Shown here: piece after piece, positions 50,376-59,364 of the stretch
Layout: each line of letters starts with the position of its first letter
Numbering within the stretch: position 1 is the stretch's first letter
The notes under the pieces: model-generated
Told to the model about the DNA's origin: nothing
What the model saw: the letters and a program-made list of their open reading frames with translations, nothing else
The model's database searches: none
Assembly (NCBI RefSeq): GCF_000157895.3
Contig: NC_022663.1
Span: 5,766,001 to 5,830,000, forward strand
Origin: Mycobacterium kansasii ATCC 12478
GTDB taxonomy: Bacteria; Actinomycetota; Actinomycetes; Mycobacteriales; Mycobacteriaceae
Reading direction: 5' to 3'
DNA: 64,000 nt
Program-made: the position numbers and the translations under genes

Positions 50376-50855
50376 ATGACCACTACTGAACGCATTCGGA
50401 TGACTCAACAGGATCACAGTCGACTGCTTTCCGAGCTCATCGCGCTGCGCTCGCAGCACGCCGTCGAAGCCCCGGACGACTTCCTCGATTACCACGCGAA
50501 TGTCATCGCGCGCTATTGCGCCCGAAAGGCGCGCATCCGCGAGATCGAGCAGTTGCTCAGCAGTGCGATCGTGGGCGTCGACACCGGCGGCGACGTCATC
50601 GCCCAGCCGGGCATGGTCGTCACCATCAGCTACGAGGCCACGGGTCAGACCGAGACTTTCCTGCTGGGCAGGCGTGGCGCCCAGAACGCCGACATCCCGG
50701 TCTACTCCACGCTGTCGCCGCTGGGCCGGGCGATCACCGGCGCACGTCTGGGAGAACAGCGGGTGTACTCGATTCCGCAGGGAGCGGACCTGGTGGTGAC
50801 GCTGATCGAGGCGGTGCCCTATCGCGACGGTCGGGCGAGGCGAGATGGAAATTAA
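50376..50855 (+). CDS. GreA/Gfh-like RNA polymerase-channel protein (copy 1)
   Basis: 159 residues. An N-terminal antiparallel coiled coil (LLSELIALRS...NVIARYCARKARIREIEQLL) has an acidic turn (EAPDDFLDY), and a C-terminal FKBP-like GreA/B domain (TISYEATGQTETFLLG; SPLGRAITGARLGEQ). The basic-patch family contact SPLGxA is conserved. Probably binds the polymerase secondary channel like Rv3788-type proteins, acting as a cleavage factor or an inhibitor. Overlaps the next, paralogous gene by 11 bases. ATG 50376. Confidence 0.82.
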   Translation: MTTTERIRMTQQDHSRLLSELIALRSQHAVEAPDDFLDYHANVIARYCARKARIREIEQLLSSAIVGVDTGGDVIAQPGMVVTISYEATGQTETFLLGRRGAQNADIPVYSTLSPLGRAITGARLGEQRVYSIPQGADLVVTLIEAVPYRDGRARRDGN

Positions 50856-51327
50856 GAAACAGCCTGGCGGACAACGTGATTGGATCTCGTCGCAGGCATA
50901 TGAACGGCTGCAGCGCAAGCTCGCTGACCTGCGTCAGCGGAGTGCCCGCGAACCGGCCGACAGCGATTTCGACAACAGCGCCCCTGATGTGCAGCGAGCG
51001 TGGCAAACACGGATTCGCCGGATTCACGACCTGTTGGTCAGGGCCGACGTCGGCGAGGACCCGCCCGACGACGGGATCGCCGAACCCGGCATGGTTTTGA
51101 CGGTCCGCTACCACGACACGGGCGACACCGAGACATTCCTGCTGGGTGCCCGCGGCGCCGAGCACTGCGACGTGGAGGTCTACTCGCCCCGCTCACCGCT
51201 GGGCGCCGCGGTCATCGGCGCGATCCCCGGTGAGCAACGCAGCTTCACCCTGCCCGGTGGCGCCAACTTGACGGTCACGCTCGTGAGCGCCGTCCCATAC
51301 GGCGTCCACATGGCCGGGGCCACCTGA
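50845..51327 (+). CDS. GreA/Gfh-like RNA polymerase-channel protein (copy 2)
   Basis: 160 residues, paralog of the preceding gene: coiled coil (YERLQRKLADLRQRS...RRIHDLLVRADV) with the acidic turn PADSDFDNSAPD, then LTVRYHDTGDTETFLLGARG and YSPRSPLGAAVIGAIPGEQ. Both copies share the sequence TETFLLG-R-GA and SPLG-A-IG. ATG 50845 lies within copy 1, so translation is coupled. Two adjacent channel-binding factors with different tips suggest opposed or condition-specific effects on transcription. Confidence 0.82.
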   Translation: MEIKKQPGGQRDWISSQAYERLQRKLADLRQRSAREPADSDFDNSAPDVQRAWQTRIRRIHDLLVRADVGEDPPDDGIAEPGMVLTVRYHDTGDTETFLLGARGAEHCDVEVYSPRSPLGAAVIGAIPGEQRSFTLPGGANLTVTLVSAVPYGVHMAGAT

Positions 51328-51664
51328 AGCAGGAATATCGTCGTCGCCAAACAGCCTACAACTCAGGTGATTACGATACTCCGGCACGCGAGCACCGGGG
51401 ATCCGCCGGGCGGCGGCGGTCACGCCGCGGGGACTACCGTGGCCTCGGGATTTGATTCGTGGACTCGCCTGGCAGGAACACCTCTGCCGGCGGTCGGGCC
51501 GACGGCGTAACCTCGCGGCATGCGCTGCCGCATTCGGACACCGTCGAACTGCCGGCGTGTTCGTACCGGCCCGTATTTCCGTCATTTCCGTCATTTCCGT
51601 CCTGCGCGCGATAATTACCAGTTGCACTGAATGGCGCTACCGCACCACAAGAACAGGTGACGAC
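51328..51664. other. Intergenic leader of the decarboxylase gene
   Basis: About 340 bases. It holds three tandem copies of ATTTCCGTC (51575-51601) roughly 65-90 bases before the decarboxylase ATG, near an AT-richer stretch (GATAATTACC) that may be its promoter. GAACAGGTGACGAC precedes the ATG. No other gene is seen. Confidence 0.55.
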
Positions 51665-54505
51665 ATGTATCGAGACAGTTCCCGCCCCCGACGACTTCGT
51701 GTCTCCGCGCTCGCGGCAGTCGCCAACCCGTCGTATGCACGCATCGACACGTGGAACCTGCTCGACGACGCATGCCGGCACCTGGCCGAGGTGGACCTTG
51801 CCGGGCTGGACATCACCCACGACATGGCCAAGGTCAAGCGGCTGATGGACCGCATCGGCGCCTACGAGCGGTACTGGCTGTATCCCGGCGCGGAGAACCT
51901 GGCGACCTTCCGTGCTCACCTGGAGAGCAAGTCCACCGTGCGGCTCACCGAAGAGGTGTCGCTGGCGGTGCGCCTGCTCAGCGAATACGGCGACCGCACA
52001 GCGTTGTTCGACATCTCCGCGCCGCTGGCCGACCAGGAGCTGGTGGCCCAGGCCAAACAGCAGCAGTTCTACACGGTGTTGCTCGCCGACGACGCGCCGC
52101 CCACGGCGCCGGAGAGCCTGGCCGAGTGCCTGCGGGCGCTGCGCAACCCCGCCGACGATGTCCAGTTCGAGATCCTGGTGGCCCCCAGCGTCGAGGACGC
52201 GATCACCGCGGTCGCGCTCAACGGCGAGATCCAGGCCGCCATCATCCGCCACGACCTGCCGCTGCGCTCCCGTGACCGGTTGCCGCTGATGAACACGCTG
52301 CTGGGGCCCAATGACGCCGACGGCGCGATGGTCATTCCCGATCGTCCGCACGACTGGATCGAATGTGGCGAGTGGATCAGAGAGCTGCGGCCACACATCG
52401 ACCTCTACCTGCTCACCGACGAGTCGATCGCGGCGGGCGATGGCGACGAGCCCGACGTCTACGACCGGACGTTCTACCGGCTCAACGACGTGACCGACCT
52501 GCACAGCACGGTGCTCGCCGGGCTGCGGAACCGTTTCGCCACACCGTTTTTCGACGCGCTGCGGGCCTACGCGGCCGCACCCGTCGGCCAATTCCACGCG
52601 CTGCCGGTCGCGCGCGGCGCCAGCATCTTCAACTCCAAGTCGCTGCAGGACATGGGCGAGTTCTACGGCCGCAACATCTTCATGGCCGAGACCTCGACCA
52701 CCTCCGGCGGCCTGGACTCGTTGCTGGACCCGCACGGCAACATCAAGAAGGCGATGGACAAGGCCGCGGTCACCTGGAACGCCAACCACACCTACTTCGT
52801 CACCAACGGAACGTCGACGGCCAACAAGATCGTCGTCCAGTCGCTGACCCGCCCCGGCGACATCGTGCTGATCGACCGCAACTGTCACAAGTCGCACCAC
52901 TACGGGCTGGTACTGGCGGGCGCGTATCCGCTGTACCTGGACGCCTATCCGCTGCCTCAGTTCGCCATCTACGGTGCGGTGTCGTTGCGCACCATCAAGA
53001 AGGCGCTGCTGGACCTGGAAGCGGCCGGGCAGCTGCACAAGGTCCGCATGCTGCTGTTGACCAACTGCACCTTCGACGGCGTCGTCTACAACCCGCGGCG
53101 GGTCATGGAGGAGGTGCTGGCGATCAAGCCGGACATCTGCTTCCTGTGGGACGAAGCCTGGTACGCATTCGCCACCGCCGTGCCGTGGGCGCGGCAGCGG
53201 ACCGCGATGGTGGCTGCCGAGCACCTCGAAGAGATGCTGGCGTCGGACGAATACGCCAAGGAATACCGGCAATGGTCGGCGTCGATGCAAGGGGTCGACC
53301 GGTCGGAGTGGCTGGATCGCCGGCTGCTGCCCGACCCTGCTCGCGCGCGGGTAAGGGTGTATGCGACGCACTCCACCCACAAGTCGTTGTCGGCGCTGCG
53401 GCAGGCGTCGATGATCCACGTCCGCGATCAGGACTTCAACGCACTGGCCCGGGACGCGTTCGGTGAGGCGTTCTTGACCCACACCTCGACATCGCCGAAC
53501 CAGCAACTGCTGGCCTCGCTGGACCTGGCGCGCCGGCAGGTCGACATCGAGGGATTCCAATTGGTCCGCCAGGTCTACGACATGGCGCTGGTCTTTCGGC
53601 ATCGGGTCCGCAAGGACCGGCTGATCAGCAGGTGGTTCCGCATCCTCGACGAATCCGACCTGGTGCCCGAAGAATACCGGGCCTCCTCGGTCAGCTCCTA
53701 CCGGCAGGTCCGGCAGGGCGCGCTGGCCGAATGGAACGAGGCGTGGCGCTCCGACCAGTTTGTGCTGGACGCCACCCGGGTCACCCTGTTCATCGGTGCG
53801 ACGGGGATGAACGGCTACGACTTCCGCGAGAAGATCCTGATGGAGCGGTTCGGCATCCAGATCAACAAGACCTCGATCAACAGTGTGCTGCTGATCTTCA
53901 CCATCGGCGTGACATGGTCGAGCGTGCACTATCTGCTCGACGTGCTGCGCCGGATTGCCACCGACTTCGACCGGACCCAGAAGGCGGCCAGCGCCGCCGA
54001 CTGGGCGCTGCACCAGCGCCGCGTCGAGGAGATCACCCAGGATCTGCCGCACCTACCCGATTTCAGCGAGTTCGACGTGGCCTTCCGCCCCGACGACAAC
54101 AGTGTCTACGGCGACACCCGGTCGGCCTTCTACGCCGGTTATGAAGAGTCCGACCGCGAGTACGTGCAGATCGGCATGGCCGGGCGGCGGCTGGCCGAGG
54201 GACGGACACTGGTGTCGACGACGTTTGTGGTGCCCTACCCGCCGGGCTTTCCGGTGCTGGTGCCCGGCCAGGTGGTGTCCAAGGAGATCGTCTACTTCCT
54301 GGCCCAGCTCGACGTCAAGGAAATCCACGGCTACAACCACGAACTCGGGTTGTCGGTGTTCACCGACGCTGCGCTGAAGCGGATGGAGGCCGCGCGCAAC
54401 GCGATTGCCTCGGCCGGAGCCGCGCTGCCGTCGTTCGAAGTGCCGCCGGACGCCTCGGCTCTGAACGGCGACGGTGTCGTGGGGGCTATCGCCGAGGACG
54501 CGTGA
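51665..54505 (+). CDS. Orn/Lys/Arg PLP decarboxylase (Rv2531c-like)
   Basis: 946 residues, fold type I PLP enzyme. An N-terminal receiver-like wing of about 300 residues precedes the core. FMAETSTTSGGLDSLLDPHG and VTNGTSTANKIVVQ bind PLP phosphate; the internal aldimine Lys is in YATHSTHKSLSALRQAS; WDEAWYAFA holds the ring-stacking Asp region. The C-terminal domain ends with PPGFPVLVPGQVVSKEIVYF. Decarboxylates a basic amino acid to a polyamine precursor; which one is not set by sequence. ATG 51665 follows a weak site. Downstream lies the decayed vapBC, as M. tuberculosis has an intact one there. Confidence 0.93.
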   Translation: MYRDSSRPRRLRVSALAAVANPSYARIDTWNLLDDACRHLAEVDLAGLDITHDMAKVKRLMDRIGAYERYWLYPGAENLATFRAHLESKSTVRLTEEVSLAVRLLSEYGDRTALFDISAPLADQELVAQAKQQQFYTVLLADDAPPTAPESLAECLRALRNPADDVQFEILVAPSVEDAITAVALNGEIQAAIIRHDLPLRSRDRLPLMNTLLGPNDADGAMVIPDRPHDWIECGEWIRELRPHIDLYLLTDESIAAGDGDEPDVYDRTFYRLNDVTDLHSTVLAGLRNRFATPFFDALRAYAAAPVGQFHALPVARGASIFNSKSLQDMGEFYGRNIFMAETSTTSGGLDSLLDPHGNIKKAMDKAAVTWNANHTYFVTNGTSTANKIVVQSLTRPGDIVLIDRNCHKSHHYGLVLAGAYPLYLDAYPLPQFAIYGAVSLRTIKKALLDLEAAGQLHKVRMLLLTNCTFDGVVYNPRRVMEEVLAIKPDICFLWDEAWYAFATAVPWARQRTAMVAAEHLEEMLASDEYAKEYRQWSASMQGVDRSEWLDRRLLPDPARARVRVYATHSTHKSLSALRQASMIHVRDQDFNALARDAFGEAFLTHTSTSPNQQLLASLDLARRQVDIEGFQLVRQVYDMALVFRHRVRKDRLISRWFRILDESDLVPEEYRASSVSSYRQVRQGALAEWNEAWRSDQFVLDATRVTLFIGATGMNGYDFREKILMERFGIQINKTSINSVLLIFTIGVTWSSVHYLLDVLRRIATDFDRTQKAASAADWALHQRRVEEITQDLPHLPDFSEFDVAFRPDDNSVYGDTRSAFYAGYEESDREYVQIGMAGRRLAEGRTLVSTTFVVPYPPGFPVLVPGQVVSKEIVYFLAQLDVKEIHGYNHELGLSVFTDAALKRMEAARNAIASAGAALPSFEVPPDASALNGDGVVGAIAEDA

Positions 54506-54521
54506 GACGCGACGTGATGCA

Positions 54522-54745
54522 CTGCGCATCGCCTTGGATATTGAAGACGATGTCCTAGAAGATGCGCGTAGCATCGCACGGGCAGCGGATCGGTCGGTGG
54601 GTGCGGTCATTTCTGAGCTGGCGCGTAGGTCGCCGCGGCCGGTGGTGGATCGTTGTGGTCGATGGACTCCCGGTATTCGATGTCTCCGGATGCGCCGACC
54701 ATCACCGCTGAAGATGTCGCCCGCGCCCTCGAGAAAGACGTGTGA
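54522..54745 (+). pseudogene. Decayed vapB39-like antitoxin
   Basis: A CTG stands where the start codon is expected, followed by RIALDIEDDVLEDARSIARA and SVGAVISELARRS, a clear ribbon-helix-helix VapB. The frame is then lost; the expected middle (VDGLPVFDVS) and tail (PDAPTITAEDVARALEKDV) occur in other frames before TGA. At least two indels plus a lost start make it non-functional. It sits directly after the decarboxylase, as vapB39 does in M. tuberculosis. Confidence 0.8.
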
Positions 54746-55110
54746 CAGCACTGCTCGGTGTCAATGTGCTGATCGCGTGGGGCTGGCGAAACCACCGTCG
54801 AAAGGATGGGCTACGACGCCCGTCACCGAGATCTGTTTTGTTCGCATTTCGAGCAATCGCAGGCTGACTCAGGTGTCGACGGGTGTCGCGCAACTGGAGG
54901 CGCTAAGCAGCCTTCCAGGACACGAGTTTTGGCCCGACGACGTGCCCTTGGTGGTCGGTGTGGACGGCGATCGCGGAGTTGTGTCGACTCATGGCCTCGT
55001 TGCAGACCGTCACTTGATTGCCCTGGCCACCCGATATGGGGGGCGGGCTGATCACCTTCGATGCCGCACTCGCCGATTCGGCATCGGCCGGAGTGATCGC
55101 GATGCTGTAG
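54742..55110 (+). pseudogene. Decayed vapC39-like toxin
   Basis: GTG 54742 overlaps the vapB stop and starts TALLGVNVLIAWGW (PIN first strand, with Asp to Gly at the first acid). After a deletion and a frameshift, GWATTPVTEICFVRISSNRR, GHEFWPDDVPLVVG and DRHLIALATRYGG appear in a second frame, and the end LITFDAALADSASAGVIAML in a third. The toxin cannot be made; its antitoxin is dead too. Confidence 0.82.
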
Positions 55111-55127
55111 CTCAACTGCGATGCCTG

Positions 55128-55938
55128 TCATGCCAGGCATGCGAATCTCCGGGCGCAGCCGCGGTCGGGCACTTCCAGGCCCACGGTTTTCGCCCACGCG
55201 CGCAGGTCGGCACGACTGGGCTCGGGTGTGGCCGGAGTCGGCTCGAAAACCTCTGCTGCGTGCTGCGGCGAAATAGCGGTAGGTGTGTCAGCACACGATC
55301 GGCACCCGCCGGCAAGCTGATCTGTAACTCGGCAAGCCCGTCGGCGACCGCTGCCGGGCGCGCATAGCTCATCGCGAAGATCTCCGAATACCGCTCCTCG
55401 ACGATGACGACGGCACGCGGTAGTGCAGCCAGTTCGGTGAGTTGGTATTCCACCTGGCCGTTGAGTAGGTGAGAAGACAAGTCCGACAGTGCTTTTCGCC
55501 CGGCTGGCGTGATGAGCTGCCCGCGCGGGTTGGTCGGCAAAGGTTAGGGATAGCGTTCGTGAGCGTCGACGATGACGTCGAGTTCCGGGATGTCGGCGGC
55601 ACGTGCTGTCAGGGTGCGCACACCCGGCCGGGACTGCTTGCGGGTCTTGGCGTTCTGCCAAAACTGACGCCCACGGGCCATGGTGTGCACCAGTTGGGAT
55701 TGGTTATCCGGGGCGGCGCCGCGACAACGTCGATGGCCCCGCCGCGGCGGCTGGACTCGCGCAGCTCGACGCGGTCGATGATGACGGAGTCGGCGGGGCA
55801 GTGGGCGATGTCGAGCCGATGGCAATACAGCGCCTTGGTCCGCGGCCACAGAACCGAGCTGCGAAGTCCCGCTTCGGGAACCGGTGTCGGGGTTGGCGGC
55901 GATCAGCAGCTCAACGGGTTAGAGGTGTCAGGCGTCAT
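55128..55938 (-). pseudogene. Decayed ERCC4-type nuclease with Lsr2-like tail
   Basis: Reading leftward from ATG 55938, pieces of an actinobacterial ERCC4-domain nuclease appear in different frames: LELLIAANPD, RTSGTWPRTKALYCH-type sequence, QLVHTMARGRQFWQNAKTRK, ARAADIPELDVIVDAHERYP, and after several shifts VEYQLTELAALPRAVVIVEE, RPAAVADGLAELQISL and the Lsr2-like tail SRADLRAWAKTVGLEVPDRG. Deletions and frameshifts are extensive. Similar intact proteins pair a nuclease core with an Lsr2-type DNA-binding helix. Confidence 0.72.
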
Positions 55939-55959
55939 GCGGCGCCGACGACTCCGCTT

Positions 55960-56119
55960 GAGTGTGCAAGTGTGGCTTTGAATGTGCGCTGAGGGCGCGA
56001 ATTTTCGCCGGTTTCCGCCCAGGTTTCACACTGGCCGCCCAGGTCTCACACTGGCCGCCCAGGTTTCACACTGGCCGCCCAGGTCTCACACTGGCCGCTC
56101 AGGTTTCACACTGGCCGCC
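55960..56119 (+). repeat. 20-bp phased repeat element B (head plus 5-unit array)
   Basis: Head unit 1 GAGTGTGCAAGTGTGGCTTT (55960-55979), head unit 2 GAATGTGCGCTGAGGGCGCG (55980-55999), one diverged unit, then five units of CAGGTYTCACACTGGCCGCC (56020-56119), alternating TTT/TCT to give a 40-base higher-order period. A sixth, diverged unit runs into the stop codon of the convergent acetyltransferase gene (56132). The head matches elements A and C; the array sequence does not. Confidence 0.92.
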
Positions 56120-56131
56120 CAGGCTTCGCGC

Positions 56132-56671
56132 TCAGCGCAGGATCTTGGCGTAGAGCAGGCTGTCGTGCGGTTCGGGCCCGAGGTTCGGGTAGACGGAGTG
56201 GCGGCGCAGCCGGCCCTCGAACACGAAACCGGCCCGCTGCAGTAACCGCGCCGAGCGCGTGTTGTCGACGTGACAGGTGGCCCAGACACGGTACACGCGG
56301 GGGTCGGCAGCCAGCTCGGCCAGCAGCACACCCAGCGCTTCAGACATCAGACCGAGACCCCACCAACGCCGGCCCAGACAGTAGCCGATTTCGACGGAGT
56401 GGCGCGCCCGGCTTCGGCAGCTGATCAGGCCGACGATGTCGCCGCTGTCACGGGGCACGAGCAGCCAGGTCCGCTCGTCGTCGCCGACGTTGAAATGCTC
56501 GGTGATTACCCGTCGCGTCTCGCCGACATCGGGATGCGGCGTCCACAACAGGTAGCGGGTTACCTCGGGATCGTGGGCAATCCCGTCGAACAACGCCTCG
56601 GCGTCGTCGAGCACGGGTGGGCGCAGCAGCAGTCGTGAGCCTTCGAGGTATTCGGACGGGAACCGGGCCAT
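56132..56671 (-). CDS. GNAT-family N-acetyltransferase (RimJ/RimL type)
   Basis: 179 residues. Starts with the substrate-side pattern EGSRLLLRPPVLDDAEALFD, has the acetyl-CoA strand VEIGYCLGRRWWGLGLMSEA (pantetheine loop RRWWGLG) and the late CHVDNTRSARLLQRAGFVFE. Likely modifies a protein N-terminus or small amine; target unknown. ATG 56671. The upstream serine hydrolase gene is 9 bases away on the same strand, so they are probably co-transcribed. Confidence 0.88.
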   Translation of the reverse strand: MARFPSEYLEGSRLLLRPPVLDDAEALFDGIAHDPEVTRYLLWTPHPDVGETRRVITEHFNVGDDERTWLLVPRDSGDIVGLISCRSRARHSVEIGYCLGRRWWGLGLMSEALGVLLAELAADPRVYRVWATCHVDNTRSARLLQRAGFVFEGRLRRHSVYPNLGPEPHDSLLYAKILR

Positions 56672-56680
56672 GACGCCCCG

Positions 56681-57886
56681 CTACAGTCCGAGGGCTCGAT
56701 AGGTGTGGCGGACGAATCGTGGTTGGGCCGTCCGCAGCTTGGCCAGCGCGGGGTTGCCCGCCACCGCCGACGCGGCATCCACGGACAAATCGGGACAATG
56801 CTGGATCAGATACAGCAGGATCAGGTCGGCGGACGGGTCGGCCTGCCACCATGTCCCGTATGCGCCGGGCCAGCTGAACGTTCCTGTCCCGCCCGGACCG
56901 AACAGCGGCGCCGACTTCGCCGGGTCGGTCACCACCGACAGATTCAAACCGAAGCCGCGGCCCACCCAGAATGGCGCTCCCAAGAAGTTGTGGCGCTTGT
57001 GCTCGTCGGTCAGCCGGTCGGTGCGCATCAGGCGTGCCGATTCCGCCGACAGCACTCGGACTCCGTCGACCGTCCCCTCGCCCAGCAGCATCCGCACGAA
57101 CCGCAGGTAGTCGTCGGCGGTCGACCACAGTCCGCCGCCGGCGTTGGGAAACGACGGCGGCCGGACCTGCGGCGGCCCCATCACGTCGTGGCGCAACTTG
57201 TCGTCCTCATCGAGCCGGTACATCGTGGCGGCCCGCCCCCGCGCCTCGGCCGCGACGAAAAAGCCCGTGTCGGTCATGCCCGCCGGACCCAGCACTCGCT
57301 CGTCGAGCACCTGATGGAACGGCTTGTCCTCGACGCGAGAAACGATGACGCCCAGCACGTCGATCGCGTGGCTATAGGTCACCCGCTCGCCGGGCTGGTG
57401 CACCAGCGGCAGGGCGGCCAGTTCGGCCAGCCAGGTGTCCGAGCCCTTGCCGAAGGGCAGTCGCATGTAGGCCCGGGAGATGGGCCCGGAGACCGAGAAG
57501 CTGTAGGCCAGGCCGCTGGTATGGGTCAGCAGATCCTCGACCAGGATGGCCCGCCGGGCCGGATGGGTCCGGTCCAGCGGGCCATGCGGGTCGTCCAGCA
57601 CCTGCGGGTCGTCCAGCTCCGGCGCCCAGCGCGCGACGGGGTCCCGCAATGCCAGCTTGCCCTCGTCGACCAGGCTCATGGCCGCGGCAACGGTCACCGG
57701 CTTGGTCATCGACGCGATCCGAAACAGCGTGTCCCGTTGCATCGGCAGCCCCGCATCGACGTCTCGGTAGCCGATCTCGTTGACCTGCAACACCTCTCCG
57801 CGTTGCCAGACCACGGTCACCGCGCCGGAGAGCAAGCCGGCGTCGCAGACCTCGCGAATGGATGTCTGATTGCCGTCGAGCTTCAC
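56681..57886 (-). CDS. Class C beta-lactamase-fold serine hydrolase (Rv1367c-like)
   Basis: 401 residues. Nucleophile motif SMTK (in FRIASMTKPVTVAAAMSL), YSH in place of YxN (VTYSHAIDVLGV), and a C-terminal GxG-type strand GPGGTGTFSWPGAYGTWW. No signal peptide, so it is likely an esterase or transpeptidase-like hydrolase in the cytosol or at the membrane. Its position beside lprF matches Rv1367c by recall. GTG 57886. It marks the start of a block from a different part of the M. tuberculosis map. Confidence 0.85.
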   Translation of the reverse strand: MKLDGNQTSIREVCDAGLLSGAVTVVWQRGEVLQVNEIGYRDVDAGLPMQRDTLFRIASMTKPVTVAAAMSLVDEGKLALRDPVARWAPELDDPQVLDDPHGPLDRTHPARRAILVEDLLTHTSGLAYSFSVSGPISRAYMRLPFGKGSDTWLAELAALPLVHQPGERVTYSHAIDVLGVIVSRVEDKPFHQVLDERVLGPAGMTDTGFFVAAEARGRAATMYRLDEDDKLRHDVMGPPQVRPPSFPNAGGGLWSTADDYLRFVRMLLGEGTVDGVRVLSAESARLMRTDRLTDEHKRHNFLGAPFWVGRGFGLNLSVVTDPAKSAPLFGPGGTGTFSWPGAYGTWWQADPSADLILLYLIQHCPDLSVDAASAVAGNPALAKLRTAQPRFVRHTYRALGL

Positions 57887-58246
57887 CGGCCCTAGGTTAG
57901 TCGCCGGCCGTGGGCGGGCCCGGCGGTGGGACCGCCTGTCGCGTCATCGCGATCGACCGTGGGCCGGGCTCGTCGCGGGCGGTTGTTACTTGTGCGAAAA
58001 GCCGTCCGACCTGGCCATGGCGTGTTACTGTCGCGCTCTCCGGCAATGTGATCTGGGGAACAGGCTGTGGGAGCAACGGCATGCGGTTGACAATCGAACC
58101 GTTGCGGTGAACCAGGGTGTGGGGAAGCAGTCACCGAGACCCGCAACAGTTGACGGGGGGCGGTTCGCTGGCCTCCGTCCATGCCGTATGGAGCTAGCGA
58201 CCCGCTGCTCTTTACCACCGGTTGGATAACTCAGCAAAGGTTGGCC
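57887..58246. other. Intergenic region, divergent promoters
   Basis: About 360 bases between the serine hydrolase (leftward) and lprF (rightward). It contains TTGACA near 58087 as a possible -35 element for lprF. No conserved small gene, repeat or strong hairpin was recognised. Confidence 0.45.
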
Positions 58247-59107
58247 ATGAATGGCTTGATCTCCCAAACGCAAACCTCCCGCCGACGTGTCACCCATCGA
58301 CCCTCGCTTCGGGTGTCGGCCGCGATGCTGTTCGCGGCGGCACTGATCGCGACGGTCATCACCGGATGCGGCCACAAATCGGCCACCAGCACCTCTCAAA
58401 CCTCCGGGGCATCCGGAAGCTCCGCCACCACCAGCGCATCCGGGTCATCCGGCGCCCCGTCACCCGAAGCCCAGCAACTCCTGCAGGACAGCTCCAAAGC
58501 GACCAAAGGCCTGCATTCGATTCATGTGAGTCTGCAGACAACCAACATCACGACGCTTCCCATGGAGAGCGTCAATGCCGACGTGACCAACCAGCCCGAG
58601 GGCAACGGTCAGGCCGTCGGTGATGCCATGATCAGGTTGCAGCCGAAGGCCCCCACGGTCTCCAAGCAGTTCCTGGTCACTAATAAGACCATGTACACGA
58701 AGGACGACGCCGGAAAGTACACCTCGATGGGGCCGGCAGAGAAGATCTACGACCCGGGCATCGTTCTCGACAAGGACAAGGGACTAGGCAACGTTATCGC
58801 CAAGGTCCAAAGTCCGCAGATCGCCGGAAACGAAACGATCGACGGCATCGCCACCGTCAAGGTGACGGGAACCATCGACGCCGCAGTGATCGATCCACTG
58901 GTGCCTCAGCTGGGTAAGGGCGGGGGCACGCTGCCGATCACGTTGTACATCGTCGATGTGAAGGCCGCGGGCACCAGCACCACGCCCGGAGGGCCGGCGC
59001 CCAGCCCCAACTTGGTGCGCATGGTCGTCGACAAGGACCAGGGCCACGTCACCATCAACCTGTCCGCCTGGGGCGCGCCGGTCACCATTCCCAACCCGAC
59101 GGGATAA
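58247..59107 (+). CDS. lprF: Lipoprotein of the LppX/LprA/F/G family
   Basis: 286 residues. Starts MNGLISQ, as I recall for LprF. A signal peptide with hydrophobic core at about 24-43 ends in the lipobox VITGC (Cys at about 45). A Ser/Thr/Gly linker precedes the LppX-type half-barrel (STLP...-type core; VNADVTNQPEGNGQAVGDA, FLVTNKTMYTK, KIYDPGIVLDKDKGLG). The fold binds acylated glycolipids for transport or sorting. In M. tuberculosis LprF has been linked to potassium sensing through KdpD. ATG 58247. A hairpin follows the gene. Confidence 0.9.
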   Translation: MNGLISQTQTSRRRVTHRPSLRVSAAMLFAAALIATVITGCGHKSATSTSQTSGASGSSATTSASGSSGAPSPEAQQLLQDSSKATKGLHSIHVSLQTTNITTLPMESVNADVTNQPEGNGQAVGDAMIRLQPKAPTVSKQFLVTNKTMYTKDDAGKYTSMGPAEKIYDPGIVLDKDKGLGNVIAKVQSPQIAGNETIDGIATVKVTGTIDAAVIDPLVPQLGKGGGTLPITLYIVDVKAAGTSTTPGGPAPSPNLVRMVVDKDQGHVTINLSAWGAPVTIPNPTG

Positions 59108-59130
59108 CCGGCGCGGGTGCATTCCGGATT

Positions 59131-59193
59131 GGGAACCGGCCCGCAACTGCCACCTGGCGGCTAGCGCTGCCGGCAGTCTCCGGGCCGGTTCCC
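59131..59193 (+). terminator. Hairpin after lprF
   Basis: 13-base perfect arms, GGGAACCGGCCCG (59131-59143) and its complement (59181-59193), around 37 bases that can fold further (CTGCCGGCAG is itself a palindrome). It lies 23 bases after the lprF stop; no U tract. Confidence 0.5.
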
Positions 59194-59364
59194 GCCCGCG
59201 GTTGGCCACTTTGGGCGCAACCGATTTGGTGCACCGTAAGAGCAGGTCGCGCGGCCCGGGATTCCGTTGAGAATTCGCCAAGGCCGTACCTCCAACATTG
59301 GGGCACTTCGCCGGATACGACGGCTAGCGCCCGATCTCACCCGATCAGACCTGGAGGAATACGA

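Noticed and set aside
51434..54052. 872-codon antisense frame under the decarboxylase
   Set aside because: A shadow of high-GC third positions; Arg/His/Gln-rich with no recognisable domain.
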